A DNA stretch of 64,000 bases. Origin: Mycobacterium sp. IS-836. Its GTDB lineage: Bacteria > Actinomycetota > Actinomycetes > Mycobacteriales > Mycobacteriaceae. The position numbers and the translations under genes are program-made. This document shows, piece by piece, positions 15,697 through 24,425 of the stretch. Below the pieces are notes generated by a model. It made no database searches. It was not told where the DNA came from and worked only from the letters and a program-made list of their open reading frames with translations. The first letter of the stretch is position 1, and each line of letters begins with the position of its first letter. The stretch is from the NCBI RefSeq assembly GCF_001954275.1, contig NZ_MBEU01000072.1, positions 124,001 to 188,000 of the forward strand. The letters are read 5' to 3'.

Positions 15697-17625
15697 GTGC
15701 CGAGACGCCCCCGCCGTTTCTTCGCGAAGCTCGGCTTCTCGATGGTCGCCGTGGTTTCGCTGGCCGGGTTGGCGCTGGCGGCGTGCACGGTCAGCCCGCC
15801 GCCGGCACCGCAAAGCACCGATACGCCGCACAACTCGGCGCCGCCGCCGCAGCGGCCTACCCAGATCATCATGGGCATCGACTCGATCGGTGCCGGGTTC
15901 AACCCGCATCTGCTGTCCGATCTGTCCCCGGTGAACGCGGCGATCAGCTCGCTGGTGCTGCCCAGCGCATTTCGGCCGGTGCCCGATCCCGGGACGCCGA
16001 CGGGTTCGCGCTGGGAGATGGATCCCACGCTGTTGGTGTCGGCGGAGGTGACCAACCAGAACCCGTTCACCGTCACCTACAAGATCCGGCCCGAGGCGCA
16101 ATGGACCGACAACGCCCCGATCGCCGCCGACGACTTCTGGTACCTGTGGCATCAGATGGTCAGTCAGCCGGGGGTCGTCGATCCCGCCGGCTACGACCTC
16201 ATCACCGGCGTGCAGTCGCTCGAGGGCGGCAAGCAGGCGGTGGTGACCTTCGCGCAGCCCTACCCGGCGTGGAAGGAGCTGTTCAGCGACATCCTGCCCG
16301 CGCACATCGTCAAGGACGTGCCGGGCGGTTTCGCGGCCGGGCTGGCGCGGGCCCTGCCGGTCACCGGCGGGCAGTTCCGCGTCGAGAACATCGACCCGCA
16401 GCGCGACGAGATCCTGATCGCCCGCAACGACCGCTACTGGGGTCCGCCGGCCAAGCCGGCGCTGATCCTGTTCCGCCGCGCCGGGGCGCCGGCGGCGCTG
16501 GCCGACTCGGTGCGCAACGGCGATACGCAGGTGGCCCAGGTGCACGGCGGGTCCGCGGCCTTCGCGCAGCTGTCCGCCATCCCCGATGTGCGGACGGCGC
16601 GGATCGTCACTCCGCGGGTCATGCAGCTCACCCTGCGCGCCAACGAGCCCAAGCTGTCCGACACGCAGGTCCGCAAGGCGATCCTGGGGCTGCTCGACGT
16701 CGACCTGCTCGCCGCCGTCGGCGCCGGCAGCGACAACACCGTCACGCTGGCGCAGGCCCAGATCCGCTCGCCCAGCGACCCGGGCTATGAGCCAACCGCG
16801 CCTCCCGCGATGACGACGCCGGCGGCGCTGGCCTTGCTGACGTCGTCCGGATACCAAATCGAGAGCAGCACCTCGGCGTCGCCGGTGCCGCCGCCGCCCA
16901 GCGCGACGCCGCCGGTGAGCACCGGGCCGCCCGAAGTCATTCGGGGGCGGATCAGCAAGGACGGCCAGCAGCTGTCGCTCGTCATCGGGGTCGCCGCGAA
17001 CGACCCGACAGCGGTCGCCGTGGCCAATACCGCCGCCGATCAGCTGCGCAACGTCGGGATCGCCGCGACCGTGCTGGCGCTGGACCCGGTGACGCTGTAT
17101 CGCGACGCGCTGAACAACAACCAGGTGGACGCTATCGTCGGATGGCACCAAGCGGGCGGAAACCTGGCGACCCTGCTGGCCTCGCGCTACGGCTGCCCCG
17201 CGCTGCAGTCGACGACGGTGCCGACCGCCAACACGCCCACCAATGCGGCCTCCACCGGTCCCTCCAGTCCTGCCGGGCCCACGTCGCCCGCCCCGCCAAG
17301 CCCCTCCGCCACGACGCCGACGTCGACCCCACCCAGTCGCGCACCCGACCCCGGCGCGCTGGTGCAGGCGCCGTCGAACCTCACCGGGATCTGCGATCGC
17401 AGCATCCAGTCGAACATCGACGCCGCCCTCAACGGCACCAAGAGCATCAACGACGTGATCACGGCGGTCGAACCGCGGCTGTGGAACATGTCGACCGTGC
17501 TGCCGATCCTGCAGGACACGACGATCGTTGCGGCCGGACCGAGCGTCCGGAACGTCAGCCTGTCGGGCGCAGTACCGGTCGGCATCGTCGGCGACGCCGG
17601 CGAATGGATCAAAACCGGGCCGTGA
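15697..17625 (+). CDS. lpqW: Lipoprotein LpqW (PIM/lipoarabinomannan branch-point regulator)
   Basis: LpqW is a lipoprotein with a periplasmic solute-binding (SBP_bac_5) fold that directs mannolipid intermediates between PIM and LM/LAM synthesis and is linked genetically to PimE, also in this window. The 642-residue product has a signal peptide ending in a lipobox (LALAAC, Cys about residue 30), followed by a Pro-rich tether and the binding-protein body (MDPTLLVSAEV, YKIRPEAQWTDNAPIAADDF). Two Pro/Ser/Thr-rich inserts occur near residues 390-410 and 510-560. It starts shortly after typA, as in other mycobacteria. ATG 15691 is an alternative start two codons upstream. Confidence 0.93.
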   Translation: MPRRPRRFFAKLGFSMVAVVSLAGLALAACTVSPPPAPQSTDTPHNSAPPPQRPTQIIMGIDSIGAGFNPHLLSDLSPVNAAISSLVLPSAFRPVPDPGTPTGSRWEMDPTLLVSAEVTNQNPFTVTYKIRPEAQWTDNAPIAADDFWYLWHQMVSQPGVVDPAGYDLITGVQSLEGGKQAVVTFAQPYPAWKELFSDILPAHIVKDVPGGFAAGLARALPVTGGQFRVENIDPQRDEILIARNDRYWGPPAKPALILFRRAGAPAALADSVRNGDTQVAQVHGGSAAFAQLSAIPDVRTARIVTPRVMQLTLRANEPKLSDTQVRKAILGLLDVDLLAAVGAGSDNTVTLAQAQIRSPSDPGYEPTAPPAMTTPAALALLTSSGYQIESSTSASPVPPPPSATPPVSTGPPEVIRGRISKDGQQLSLVIGVAANDPTAVAVANTAADQLRNVGIAATVLALDPVTLYRDALNNNQVDAIVGWHQAGGNLATLLASRYGCPALQSTTVPTANTPTNAASTGPSSPAGPTSPAPPSPSATTPTSTPPSRAPDPGALVQAPSNLTGICDRSIQSNIDAALNGTKSINDVITAVEPRLWNMSTVLPILQDTTIVAAGPSVRNVSLSGAVPVGIVGDAGEWIKTGP

Positions 17626-17632
17626 CGGCCTC

Positions 17633-18244
17633 CTAGTCGACGGCCGCCGCCGGCGCCCGTGCCGGGATCACGGTGTCGACGATGAGTGCCAGCTCCCGCC
17701 GATTCGGCGGTTCCCCGGTGAGCAGGAAGTGTTGGTTGATCAACGCCGGACCGATCCGCGCGGTCAGCGGGGTGATCGTGGCCGGGTCGATGTCGCCGGA
17801 GTCGACCGCGGCTTGCAGGATCGATTCGATGATTTTCAATCGCGGGCTCACGACGGCGTCGGCGAAGATGGCCCGCATCTCGGGTTCGTGGAGCAGCTGC
17901 TGGACCACGTAGAGGCCCGGAAAGTCGGTCTTGCCGGCCAGCATGTCGCGGTGGGAGGTGAACATCGCCAGCAGGTTGTCCCTGGCCGGGCGGCCCGACC
18001 GCGGCTCGGGGACCGGCGGCAGCGCGAAAACCAGCGCGGCGTGCACCAGCTCGCACTTGGTGGCCCAGCGACGGTACAGCGCCGCCTTGCCCGTGTGGGC
18101 GCGCGCCGCAATCCCTTCCATCGTCAGCCCGCCGTAACCGACTTCGGTCAGTTCGGCCAACGTGGCCTCATAGAGGGCACGTTCCAGGACTTCGCCCCGC
18201 CGGCGGCTGCGGCTGCCGTTGTGGGCTGGTGTGAGCTGGGCCAT
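17633..18244 (-). CDS. TetR-family transcriptional regulator (Rv1167c-like)
   Basis: The 203-residue protein has an N-terminal TetR DNA-binding domain (ALYEATLAELTEVGYGGLTM then EGIAARAHTGKAALYRRW, residues 20-70), with the expected turn and recognition helix, and a C-terminal ligand-binding helical domain containing PGLYVVQQLLHEPEM. ATG 18244 is six bases from a TACTAT box, so the transcript may be leaderless. It is convergent with lpqW and divergent from mshB. In M. tuberculosis a PPE/PE pair follows at this point; here the gene is directly followed by mshB. The ligand and target genes are unknown. Confidence 0.9.
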   Translation of the reverse strand: MAQLTPAHNGSRSRRRGEVLERALYEATLAELTEVGYGGLTMEGIAARAHTGKAALYRRWATKCELVHAALVFALPPVPEPRSGRPARDNLLAMFTSHRDMLAGKTDFPGLYVVQQLLHEPEMRAIFADAVVSPRLKIIESILQAAVDSGDIDPATITPLTARIGPALINQHFLLTGEPPNRRELALIVDTVIPARAPAAAVD

Positions 18245-18250
18245 TACTCG

Positions 18251-18256
18251 ATAGTA
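18251..18256 (-). promoter_or_regulatory. Probable -10 box (TACTAT) of the TetR gene
   Basis: TACTAT on the minus strand lies six bases before the ATG at 18244, consistent with a leaderless mRNA. Confidence 0.45.
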
Positions 18257-18319
18257 GCCGTCCGCGTTCCTATTCACCGCGGCCAGGTGGAACAACGGCT
18301 ATCAACTCGGTGCCGCGGG

Positions 18320-18325
18320 TAGGGT
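18320..18325 (+). promoter_or_regulatory. Probable -10 box (TAGGGT) of mshB
   Basis: TAGGGT followed by six bases and ATG 18332; no good Shine-Dalgarno sequence is present, so a leaderless transcript is likely. Confidence 0.4.
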
Positions 18326-18331
18326 GCGTCC

Positions 18332-19234
18332 ATGCCTGAGACCCCGCGGCTGCTGTTCGTCCACGCGCATCCCGACGACGAGAGCCTCAGCAACGGGGCC
18401 ACCATCGCCCACTACGCCGCCCGCGGCGCACAGGTAAGCGTCGTCACCTGCACCCTCGGCGAGGAGGGCGAGGTCATCGGCGACCACTGGGCCCGGCTCG
18501 CCGTCGATCACGCGGACCAACTCGGCGGGTACCGAATCGGTGAGCTAACCGCGGCGCTGCGCGAGCTCGGCATCGGCGGACCGACCTATCTCGGCGGCGC
18601 GGGCCGCTGGCGCGACTCCGGGATGGCCGGGACCGCAAAGCGGCGACAGCAGCGGTTCATCGACGCCGACGAACGCGAAGCGGTCGGGGCGCTGGTCGCG
18701 ATCATTCGCGAGCAGCGGCCCCACGTCGTGGTGACCTACGACCCCAACGGCGGCTACGGGCATCCCGACCACATCCGCACCCACACGGTCACCTCGGCCG
18801 CCGTCGCGGCGGCGGGGACCGGCGACTACCCCGGCGAGCCATGGACGGTCCCGAAGTTCTACTGGGCGGTCATCGCGGCGAGCGCTTTCGTGGCGGGCTG
18901 GCGCGCCCTGCAGCCCGATGATCTGCTGCCGGGGTGGACGATCCCGCCCGCGGAGGAGTTCGACTTCGGATATGCGGATTCCGATATCGACGCCGTGGTC
19001 GAGGCCGGCTCGGACGCGCTCGCGGCCAAGTCGGCGGCGCTCGCCGCGCACGCCACCCAGGTGGTGGTCGGCCCGACCGGTCGAGTGTGTGCCCTGTCGA
19101 ACAACATGGCGCTCCCGATACTGGCGCAAGAGCATTACGTGCTGGCCGCGGGATCCGCGGGAGATCGCGATGAGCGCGGCTGGGAGACGGATCTACTCGC
19201 GGGACTGGGTTTCAACGGATTCGGCACGCGGTAG
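18332..19234 (+). CDS. mshB: GlcNAc-Ins deacetylase MshB (mycothiol biosynthesis)
   Basis: MshB removes the acetyl group from 1-O-(2-acetamido-2-deoxy-glucopyranosyl)-myo-inositol, the second step of mycothiol synthesis, using Zn2+. The 300-residue protein has the LmbE/PIG-L signature FVHAHPDDESLSNG with His13 and Asp16 as zinc ligands, Asp15 as likely general base, and the third ligand His147 in GGYGHPDHIRTH. The end NNMALPILAQEHYVLAAG matches the family, and the length is standard. Immediately downstream are a 35-residue ORF and a small membrane protein gene on the same strand, probably cotranscribed. Confidence 0.95.
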   Translation: MPETPRLLFVHAHPDDESLSNGATIAHYAARGAQVSVVTCTLGEEGEVIGDHWARLAVDHADQLGGYRIGELTAALRELGIGGPTYLGGAGRWRDSGMAGTAKRRQQRFIDADEREAVGALVAIIREQRPHVVVTYDPNGGYGHPDHIRTHTVTSAAVAAAGTGDYPGEPWTVPKFYWAVIAASAFVAGWRALQPDDLLPGWTIPPAEEFDFGYADSDIDAVVEAGSDALAAKSAALAAHATQVVVGPTGRVCALSNNMALPILAQEHYVLAAGSAGDRDERGWETDLLAGLGFNGFGTR

Positions 19235-19267
19235 GCTGCCAACCAGGCAGCCACGGAAGGAATTCGC

Positions 19268-19375
19268 ATGGACCCCGACCTGGACCCTAACCTGCAGCAC
19301 TGGCAGGACCGCCTGGACAGCCTGCAGTGGGTACTCGGCTCCATCCTCTCCAATATCGACAGCGTCCCGACCTGA
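19268..19375 (+). CDS. 35-residue small ORF between mshB and the Rv1171-like gene
   Basis: The ORF starts at ATG 19268, seven bases after a very strong Shine-Dalgarno sequence (GGAAGGA). It encodes an acidic, Trp- and Asp-rich peptide beginning MDPDLDPNLQHWQDRLD, with a predicted amphipathic helix and a hydrophobic stretch (WVLGSILSNI). It lies only 33 bases after mshB, and its last third overlaps the start of the next gene in another frame, an arrangement typical of translational coupling. I do not recognise a homologue. A leader peptide or a small helper of the following membrane protein are the two readings to test. Confidence 0.55.
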   Translation: MDPDLDPNLQHWQDRLDSLQWVLGSILSNIDSVPT

Positions 19376-19788
19376 CCGAAACCAGGCCGCGCGCCGCGTC
19401 TGTCGAAGACAGCGGCACGACAGACCCCGCTATTCGCGTCGTTGTCCTGGCGCTGTTGGCTGTCGACGGGGTGTTGTCCGCACTAGCCGGGGCTCTGCTG
19501 CTGCCGTTCTATATCGGCACGGTCCCCTTTCCCATCAGCGGATTGATCAGTGGATTGATCAACGCCGCCCTGGTCTGGGCCGCGGGGCGCTGGACGAGTT
19601 CGCCACGCGTGGCCGCGTTGCCGCTGTGGACGTGGCTGCTGACGGTGGCCGCGATCAGCATGGGCGGTCCCGCCGACGACGTCATCCTGGGCGGCAAGGG
19701 GTTGATGGCATATGGGGCGTTGATCCTGATCGTGCTGGGCGTGGTGCCGCCGGTATGGGTGCTGTGGCGGTACAGCATGCACCGCTGA
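19327..19788 (+). CDS. Small four-helix membrane protein (Rv1171-like)
   Basis: The 153-residue product has four hydrophobic segments: VVVLALLAVDGVLSALAGAL, LISGLINAALVWAAG, LPLWTWLLTVAAIS and LMAYGALILIVLGVVPPVW. It matches the conserved mycobacterial membrane protein found between mshB and fbiC; its function is unknown. The start is uncertain: GTG 19327 lies inside the preceding 35-residue ORF, and a CTG overlapping that ORF's stop (19372) would give a protein beginning with TETRPR. In M. tuberculosis a PE gene (PE12) follows; none is present here. Confidence 0.75.
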   Translation: MGTRLHPLQYRQRPDLTETRPRAASVEDSGTTDPAIRVVVLALLAVDGVLSALAGALLLPFYIGTVPFPISGLISGLINAALVWAAGRWTSSPRVAALPLWTWLLTVAAISMGGPADDVILGGKGLMAYGALILIVLGVVPPVWVLWRYSMHR

Positions 19789-19937
19789 GCGTTGACGAGA
19801 TTCCGGCCGGGAATGCGAGCGCGGGCCGGGCGGCGCCTGGCGCTACTGTTGCGCAAAGGGCACCCGCCATGGTTGCCAAGCTTCCAAAAATGTTGGGACG
19901 CGTGGATGAAATTCGATCGTGGGGAAGTTACACAAAC

Positions 19938-22511
19938 GTGCCACTGACACCGGTGCCTCCGGAGCCCACCGCTCTGCCTAGCCCCGTCATTCCGCCCAAG
20001 GCCAGTCGGTCGGCGCTGCGGCGGGTGTTGCGGCGGGCCCGGGACGGGGTCGCGCTGAACATCGACGAGGCGGCCGTCGCGATGACCGCGCGCGGAGCGG
20101 ACCTGGCCGACTTGTGCGCCAGCGCGGCGCGAGTGCGGGACGCGGGCCTGGAGTCGGCCGGTCGGCGTGGCCCCGGCGGCCGGTTGCCGATCACCTATTC
20201 GCGGAAGGTGTTCATCCCGGTCACTCACTTGTGCCGGGACAGCTGCCACTACTGCACATTTGTCACGGTTCCGGGCAGGCTGCGCGCCCAGGGCATCGGC
20301 ATGTACATGGAGCCCGACGAGATCCTCGACGTAGCCCGCCGCGGGGCCGAACTCGGTTGCAAGGAAGCGCTATTCACGCTGGGGGACCGGCCCGAGGACC
20401 GCTGGCCCGAGGCGCGCGACTGGCTCGGTGAGCGGGGCTACGACTCCACCCTGTCCTACGTGCGGGCGATGGCGATCCGAGTGCTGGAGGAGACCGGTCT
20501 GCTGCCCCACTTGAACCCCGGGGTGATGAGCTGGTCGGAGATGTCGCGGCTGAAGCCGGTGGCACCGTCGATGGGCATGATGCTCGAGACGACGTCGCGG
20601 CGGCTGTTCGAGACGAAAGGGCTGGCGCACTACGGCAGCCCGGACAAAGACCCGGCGGTTCGGTTGCGCACGTTGACCGATGCGGGCCGGCTGTCCATTC
20701 CATTCACCACCGGACTGCTCGTGGGTATCGGGGAGACGTTGCCCGAACGGGCCGACACCTTGCACGCGATTCGCAAGTCGCACAAGGAGTTCGGGCATGT
20801 TCAGGAAGTGATCGTGCAGAATTTCCGGGCCAAGGAACACACCGCGATGGCCGGCTTCCCCGACGCTGGGATCGAGGATTACCTGGCGACGGTGGCGGTC
20901 GCGCGATTGGTGTTGGGCCCCGGCATGCGCATCCAGGCGCCGCCGAATCTGGTGTCGCGCGAGGAGTGCCTGGCACTGGTGGCCGCCGGGGTCGACGACT
21001 GGGGCGGGGTGTCGCCGTTGACGCCCGACCACGTCAACCCGGAACGGCCCTGGCCCGCCTTGGACGAGCTGGCCGCCGTGACCGCCGAAGCCGGATACGA
21101 CTTGGTGCAGCGGTTGACCGCGCAGCCCAAATACGTCCAGGCGGGCGCCGCGTGGATCGACCCACGGGTACGGGGACACGTTGTGGCGCTGGCCGATCCG
21201 GCGACCGGCCTCGCCCGCGACGTCAATCCGGTCGGCATGCCCTGGCAGGAGCCCGACGATGTCGAGTCCTCCGGCCGGGTCGACCTCAACGCGGCGATCG
21301 ACTCCGAGGGCCGCAACACCGAGGCGCGCAGCGATCTCGATAGCGCCTTCGGCGATTGGGAATCGATCCGCGCGCACGTGCACGAGCTCGCCGCGCACGC
21401 CCCCGAGCGCATCGACACCGACGTGCTTGCCGCGCTGCGGTCGGCCGAACGCGATCCCGCCGGCTGCACCGACGACGAGTACCTGGCGTTGGCGACGGCC
21501 GACGGTGCCGCACTGGAAGCGGTTGCCGCACTGGCCGATTCGCTACGTCGTGACGTGGTCGGCGACGACGTGACGTTCGTGGTGAACCGCAACATCAATT
21601 TCACCAACATCTGCTATACCGGCTGCCGATTCTGCGCATTCGCGCAGCGCAAGGGCGACGCCGACGCGTACTCGTTGTCCACCGACGAGGTCGCCGACCG
21701 CGCCTGGGAGGCACACGTCGAGGGCGCGACCGAGGTCTGCATGCAGGGCGGGATCGACCCCGAGCTGCCGGTCACCGGCTACGCCGATCTGGTGCGCGCC
21801 GTCAAGGCCCGCGTCCCGTCGATGCACGTGCACGCGTTCTCCCCGATGGAGATCGCCAACGGCGTGACCAAGAGCGGGTTGAGCGTCCGCGAGTGGCTGA
21901 TCAGCCTGCGGGAGGCCGGGCTGGACACCATCCCCGGTACCGCCGCCGAGATCCTCGACGACGAGGTGCGCTGGGTGCTCACCAAGGGCAAGCTGCCGAC
22001 GTCGATGTGGATCGAGATCGTGACCACCGCGCACGAGGTGGGCCTGCGGTCGTCGTCGACGATGATGTACGGGCACGTCGACAGTCCCCGGCACTGGGTC
22101 GGACATCTCAATGTGTTGCGCGAAATCCAGGACCGCACCGGCGGCTTCACCGAGTTCGTGCCCCTGCCGTTCGTGCACCAGAGTTCGCCGCTGTATCTGG
22201 CCGGCGCGGCCCGTCCCGGGCCCACCCATCGCGACAACCGGGCGGTGCACGCGTTGGCGCGGATCATGTTGCACGGCCGCATTTCTCACATCCAGACCAG
22301 CTGGGTCAAGCTCGGTGTCGCGCGCACGCAGGTGATGCTCAACGGCGGCGCCAACGACCTGGGCGGCACGCTGATGGAGGAGACCATCTCGCGGATGGCC
22401 GGCTCGGAACACGGCTCGGCGAAAACGGTGGCCGAGCTGACGGCGATCGCCGAGGGCATCGGCCGCCCCGCCCGGCAGCGCACCACCACCTATTCGCCGC
22501 TCGCCGCGTAG
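19938..22511 (+). CDS. fbiC: FO synthase FbiC (CofG-CofH fusion), coenzyme F420 biosynthesis
   Basis: FbiC makes the deazaflavin chromophore FO from tyrosine and the pyrimidine 5-amino-6-ribitylaminouracil, using two radical-SAM domains. The 857-residue protein has the CofG-type [4Fe-4S] motif CRDSCHYC (Cys99, 103, 106) and the CofH-type motif CYTGCRFC (Cys559, 563, 566); both CX3CX2C sites are intact. GTG 19938 follows GGGAAG and gives the known mycobacterial N-terminus; the frame is open far upstream, but that part is a shadow of mshB and the Rv1171-like gene. F420-type reductases at 4991 and 53788 are likely users of the cofactor. Confidence 0.95.
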   Translation: MPLTPVPPEPTALPSPVIPPKASRSALRRVLRRARDGVALNIDEAAVAMTARGADLADLCASAARVRDAGLESAGRRGPGGRLPITYSRKVFIPVTHLCRDSCHYCTFVTVPGRLRAQGIGMYMEPDEILDVARRGAELGCKEALFTLGDRPEDRWPEARDWLGERGYDSTLSYVRAMAIRVLEETGLLPHLNPGVMSWSEMSRLKPVAPSMGMMLETTSRRLFETKGLAHYGSPDKDPAVRLRTLTDAGRLSIPFTTGLLVGIGETLPERADTLHAIRKSHKEFGHVQEVIVQNFRAKEHTAMAGFPDAGIEDYLATVAVARLVLGPGMRIQAPPNLVSREECLALVAAGVDDWGGVSPLTPDHVNPERPWPALDELAAVTAEAGYDLVQRLTAQPKYVQAGAAWIDPRVRGHVVALADPATGLARDVNPVGMPWQEPDDVESSGRVDLNAAIDSEGRNTEARSDLDSAFGDWESIRAHVHELAAHAPERIDTDVLAALRSAERDPAGCTDDEYLALATADGAALEAVAALADSLRRDVVGDDVTFVVNRNINFTNICYTGCRFCAFAQRKGDADAYSLSTDEVADRAWEAHVEGATEVCMQGGIDPELPVTGYADLVRAVKARVPSMHVHAFSPMEIANGVTKSGLSVREWLISLREAGLDTIPGTAAEILDDEVRWVLTKGKLPTSMWIEIVTTAHEVGLRSSSTMMYGHVDSPRHWVGHLNVLREIQDRTGGFTEFVPLPFVHQSSPLYLAGAARPGPTHRDNRAVHALARIMLHGRISHIQTSWVKLGVARTQVMLNGGANDLGGTLMEETISRMAGSEHGSAKTVAELTAIAEGIGRPARQRTTTYSPLAA

Positions 22512-23315
22512 GTGTCGGAGGCAGCGGGTATACCCGAGGCCGTGAAACGACAGATCGATACCGACCGATTTCCCGAATGGCAGCCCTTCGCGGACGCCGT
22601 GCAGCAGCGCCGCCCGGATACCGGGACCTGGTGTGAAGCCTGGACGGTACGCGACATCGTGGCCCATCAAGCCGGGAACGCCGAGGAGCTCGCCCGGGTG
22701 CTGGGCGCACACCTGGAAGGCGAACCCGTCGGCACCCGCAGTTTCGAAGAACGGGAGGGCCCCCTGCGGGCGCTCAACGATGCCGACCTGTGGGATGCCC
22801 TGCTCGACCGCATGGCCACCCTGAACGAGGTGGCGGTCGCCGCCGAAGGCGTTCCCGCCGACACCGATGTCGCCTGGACCGGACGCACCATGAAGGTGCC
22901 CTGGTTCGCCGAGCACATGCGCGAAGAACTCGTCCTGCACGGCTGGGACATCACCGGCGACTGCGATAAGAGCGTCGCCTTCCAGACGGCGCTGGCGGCG
23001 CCGTGGATGACGACGCACAGCGTCGTCGCGGTGGGACGCCCGCTGCTCGCCAAGGGCGCCAAGGAGCTGGGATCCGACGAGCGAATCGAGGCCAGGCTGC
23101 GAGTTCCCGAGACCGACGACGTCGTCCTCAGCGCGGACGCGGACCACACCACAGTCGGCTTCGCCGACGCGGTGGGTCCGGCCACACTCGAAACCGATGC
23201 CGCAGCACGCGTTTTGCTGCTGTGGGGCCGCCGACCCGGCGACCCGTCCAGGATCTGCAGCCGCGTCGGCGCCGAAACCTTGGGTCGCGTGCGCCGACTA
23301 CTCAGCGGCTACTGA
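22512..23315 (+). CDS. Maleylpyruvate isomerase-family mycothiol-dependent enzyme
   Basis: The 267-residue protein has an N-terminal DinB-like four-helix MDMPI domain (WTVRDIVAHQAGNAEELA near residue 45, with the metal-binding-type His) and EHMREELVLHGWDI near residue 137 with further candidate ligands, then a C-terminal alpha/beta domain. Family members are metal- and mycothiol-dependent isomerases or transferases. The GTG start directly abuts the fbiC stop, so it is probably cotranscribed with fbiC; a GTG at 22542 is an alternative. It is not at this locus in M. tuberculosis as I recall. The substrate is unknown, but mshB upstream supplies the thiol pathway. Confidence 0.8.
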   Translation: MSEAAGIPEAVKRQIDTDRFPEWQPFADAVQQRRPDTGTWCEAWTVRDIVAHQAGNAEELARVLGAHLEGEPVGTRSFEEREGPLRALNDADLWDALLDRMATLNEVAVAAEGVPADTDVAWTGRTMKVPWFAEHMREELVLHGWDITGDCDKSVAFQTALAAPWMTTHSVVAVGRPLLAKGAKELGSDERIEARLRVPETDDVVLSADADHTTVGFADAVGPATLETDAAARVLLLWGRRPGDPSRICSRVGAETLGRVRRLLSGY

Positions 23316-23334
23316 ATTGCCTGGGCCTGTCGGC

Positions 23335-23661
23335 TCAGTAGTTGTTGCAGACGCCCGCGACGTTCTCGATGGTCCCCATGAACTGCGCGGCCTGCGGCAT
23401 GGCCCGAATCTGCGCGGCCATCTGCTGGCGCTTCGGCGGCGGCGCGGCCAGGAACTGCCGCAAGTAGTTCTGCGCCACCGGCGATGAGTTCAATTGCGCG
23501 GCAGTTGCCGGATCCGTCGCGTTAAGCGCCGCCATCACCTGCCCGTAGTTACAAGTCGTGTCGACGATCGGATCCGCGGACGCGACCCCGGTGGCAGCGC
23601 TCAGCGCCACTGCCACGCCGCCAACTGCGGCTGCCAACTTACCCAACGACAGCGTCATCAT
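23335..23661 (-). CDS. TB8.4-like low-molecular-weight secreted antigen (Rv1174c-like)
   Basis: The 108-residue precursor has a signal peptide ending GVASADP and a mature four-helix-type protein with two Cys residues (TTCNYGQVMAALNATDP and VAGVCNNY at the very C-terminus), probably forming one disulfide. The spacing and the SSPVAQNYLRQFLAAPP block match M. tuberculosis TB8.4, a T-cell antigen of the small hemophore-like family. A good ribosome binding site (GGAAGG) precedes ATG 23661. It is convergent with the mycothiol-type gene. Extracellular; haem binding has been shown for relatives but cannot be read here. Confidence 0.9.
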   Translation of the reverse strand: MMTLSLGKLAAAVGGVAVALSAATGVASADPIVDTTCNYGQVMAALNATDPATAAQLNSSPVAQNYLRQFLAAPPPKRQQMAAQIRAMPQAAQFMGTIENVAGVCNNY

Positions 23662-24090
23662 TTATCGGACACCTTCCCCAGTTATGCACCGCTGTTGACG
23701 GCGATGACATCTCTGCCCAGCGGTTTGCCGTCCTTTGCGAGGCTACCAGGCGCCGCGGGCGTTCCCTTCCGCGTGACTATTCGTACGCCGCCGCCCGAAT
23801 GTAACTATGGGCAGGTCACCGGCTTGGCGGCGTTCGTCATCGCCGACACACGCTAAACCAACTCACAGCTTTGACCCCGCGAATTCGGCACGGACCGCGG
23901 CCGTGCTTTGCTATGCGACTAGGTTTATAGAACGCCAGTCCTCCAGTGCGTGCCCGGTAGTTGACGTGTATGTGCAACGTCTAGTATCAGTAACCGAAAG
24001 CTTTGCGTATTGCGGGGCCTGGAGCGCCGCGGCGAGGCAAACGGCAGCCCACACCGAGCAGTACATGGAGGAGACCTTGAGGAGACGTCC
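23662..24090. other. 429-base gap between the TB8.4-like gene and fdxC
   Basis: No complete gene is visible. At 23800-23816 a 17-base word repeats, with one mismatch, the CNYGQV-coding segment of the neighbouring TB8.4-like gene in opposite orientation. An inverted repeat GCACGG-N7-CCGTGC spans 23888-23906. A TAGGTT/TATAGA stretch near 23921-23930 could be the fdxC -10 region. The fdxC ribosome binding site (GGAG) is at the right end. Confidence 0.45.
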
Positions 24091-24417
24091 GTGACGTACA
24101 CGATCGCCGAGCCTTGCGTCGACATCAAAGACAAGGCATGCATCGAGGAGTGCCCCGTCGACTGCATCTACGAGGGTGCTCGGATGCTCTACATCCACCC
24201 CGACGAGTGCGTCGACTGCGGGGCCTGTGAGCCCGTCTGCCCCGTCGAAGCGATCTACTACGAAGACGATGTGCCCGAGCAATGGAGCCAGTACACGCAG
24301 ATCAATGCGGACTTCTTCGTTGAGCTGGGCTCGCCGGGCGGCGCGGCCAAGGTCGGCATGACCGAGAACGACCCGCAGGTGGTCAAGGATCTGCCGCCGC
24401 AGGGCGAAGGCGACTGA
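24091..24417 (+). CDS. fdxC: Seven-iron ferredoxin FdxC
   Basis: The 108-residue protein is a 7Fe ferredoxin. The first motif, CVDIKDKACIEECPVDC, supplies the [3Fe-4S] ligands plus one partner Cys, and the second, CVDCGACEPVCPVEAIYYED, supplies the remaining [4Fe-4S] ligands. It is a soluble one-electron carrier. GTG 24091 is preceded by GGAG, and the product starts MTYTIAEPCVD as in mycobacterial FdxC. The aminotransferase gene follows after eight bases, a conserved actinobacterial pair. Its redox partner is unknown; the P450 further along the window is a conceivable but unproven client. Confidence 0.94.
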   Translation: MTYTIAEPCVDIKDKACIEECPVDCIYEGARMLYIHPDECVDCGACEPVCPVEAIYYEDDVPEQWSQYTQINADFFVELGSPGGAAKVGMTENDPQVVKDLPPQGEGD

Positions 24418-24425
24418 GCGGGCCG

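Noticed and set aside
18918..19937. Open extension of the fbiC frame far upstream
   Set aside because: It runs out of frame through mshB and the Rv1171-like gene; homology and the GGGAAG ribosome site place the start at 19938.
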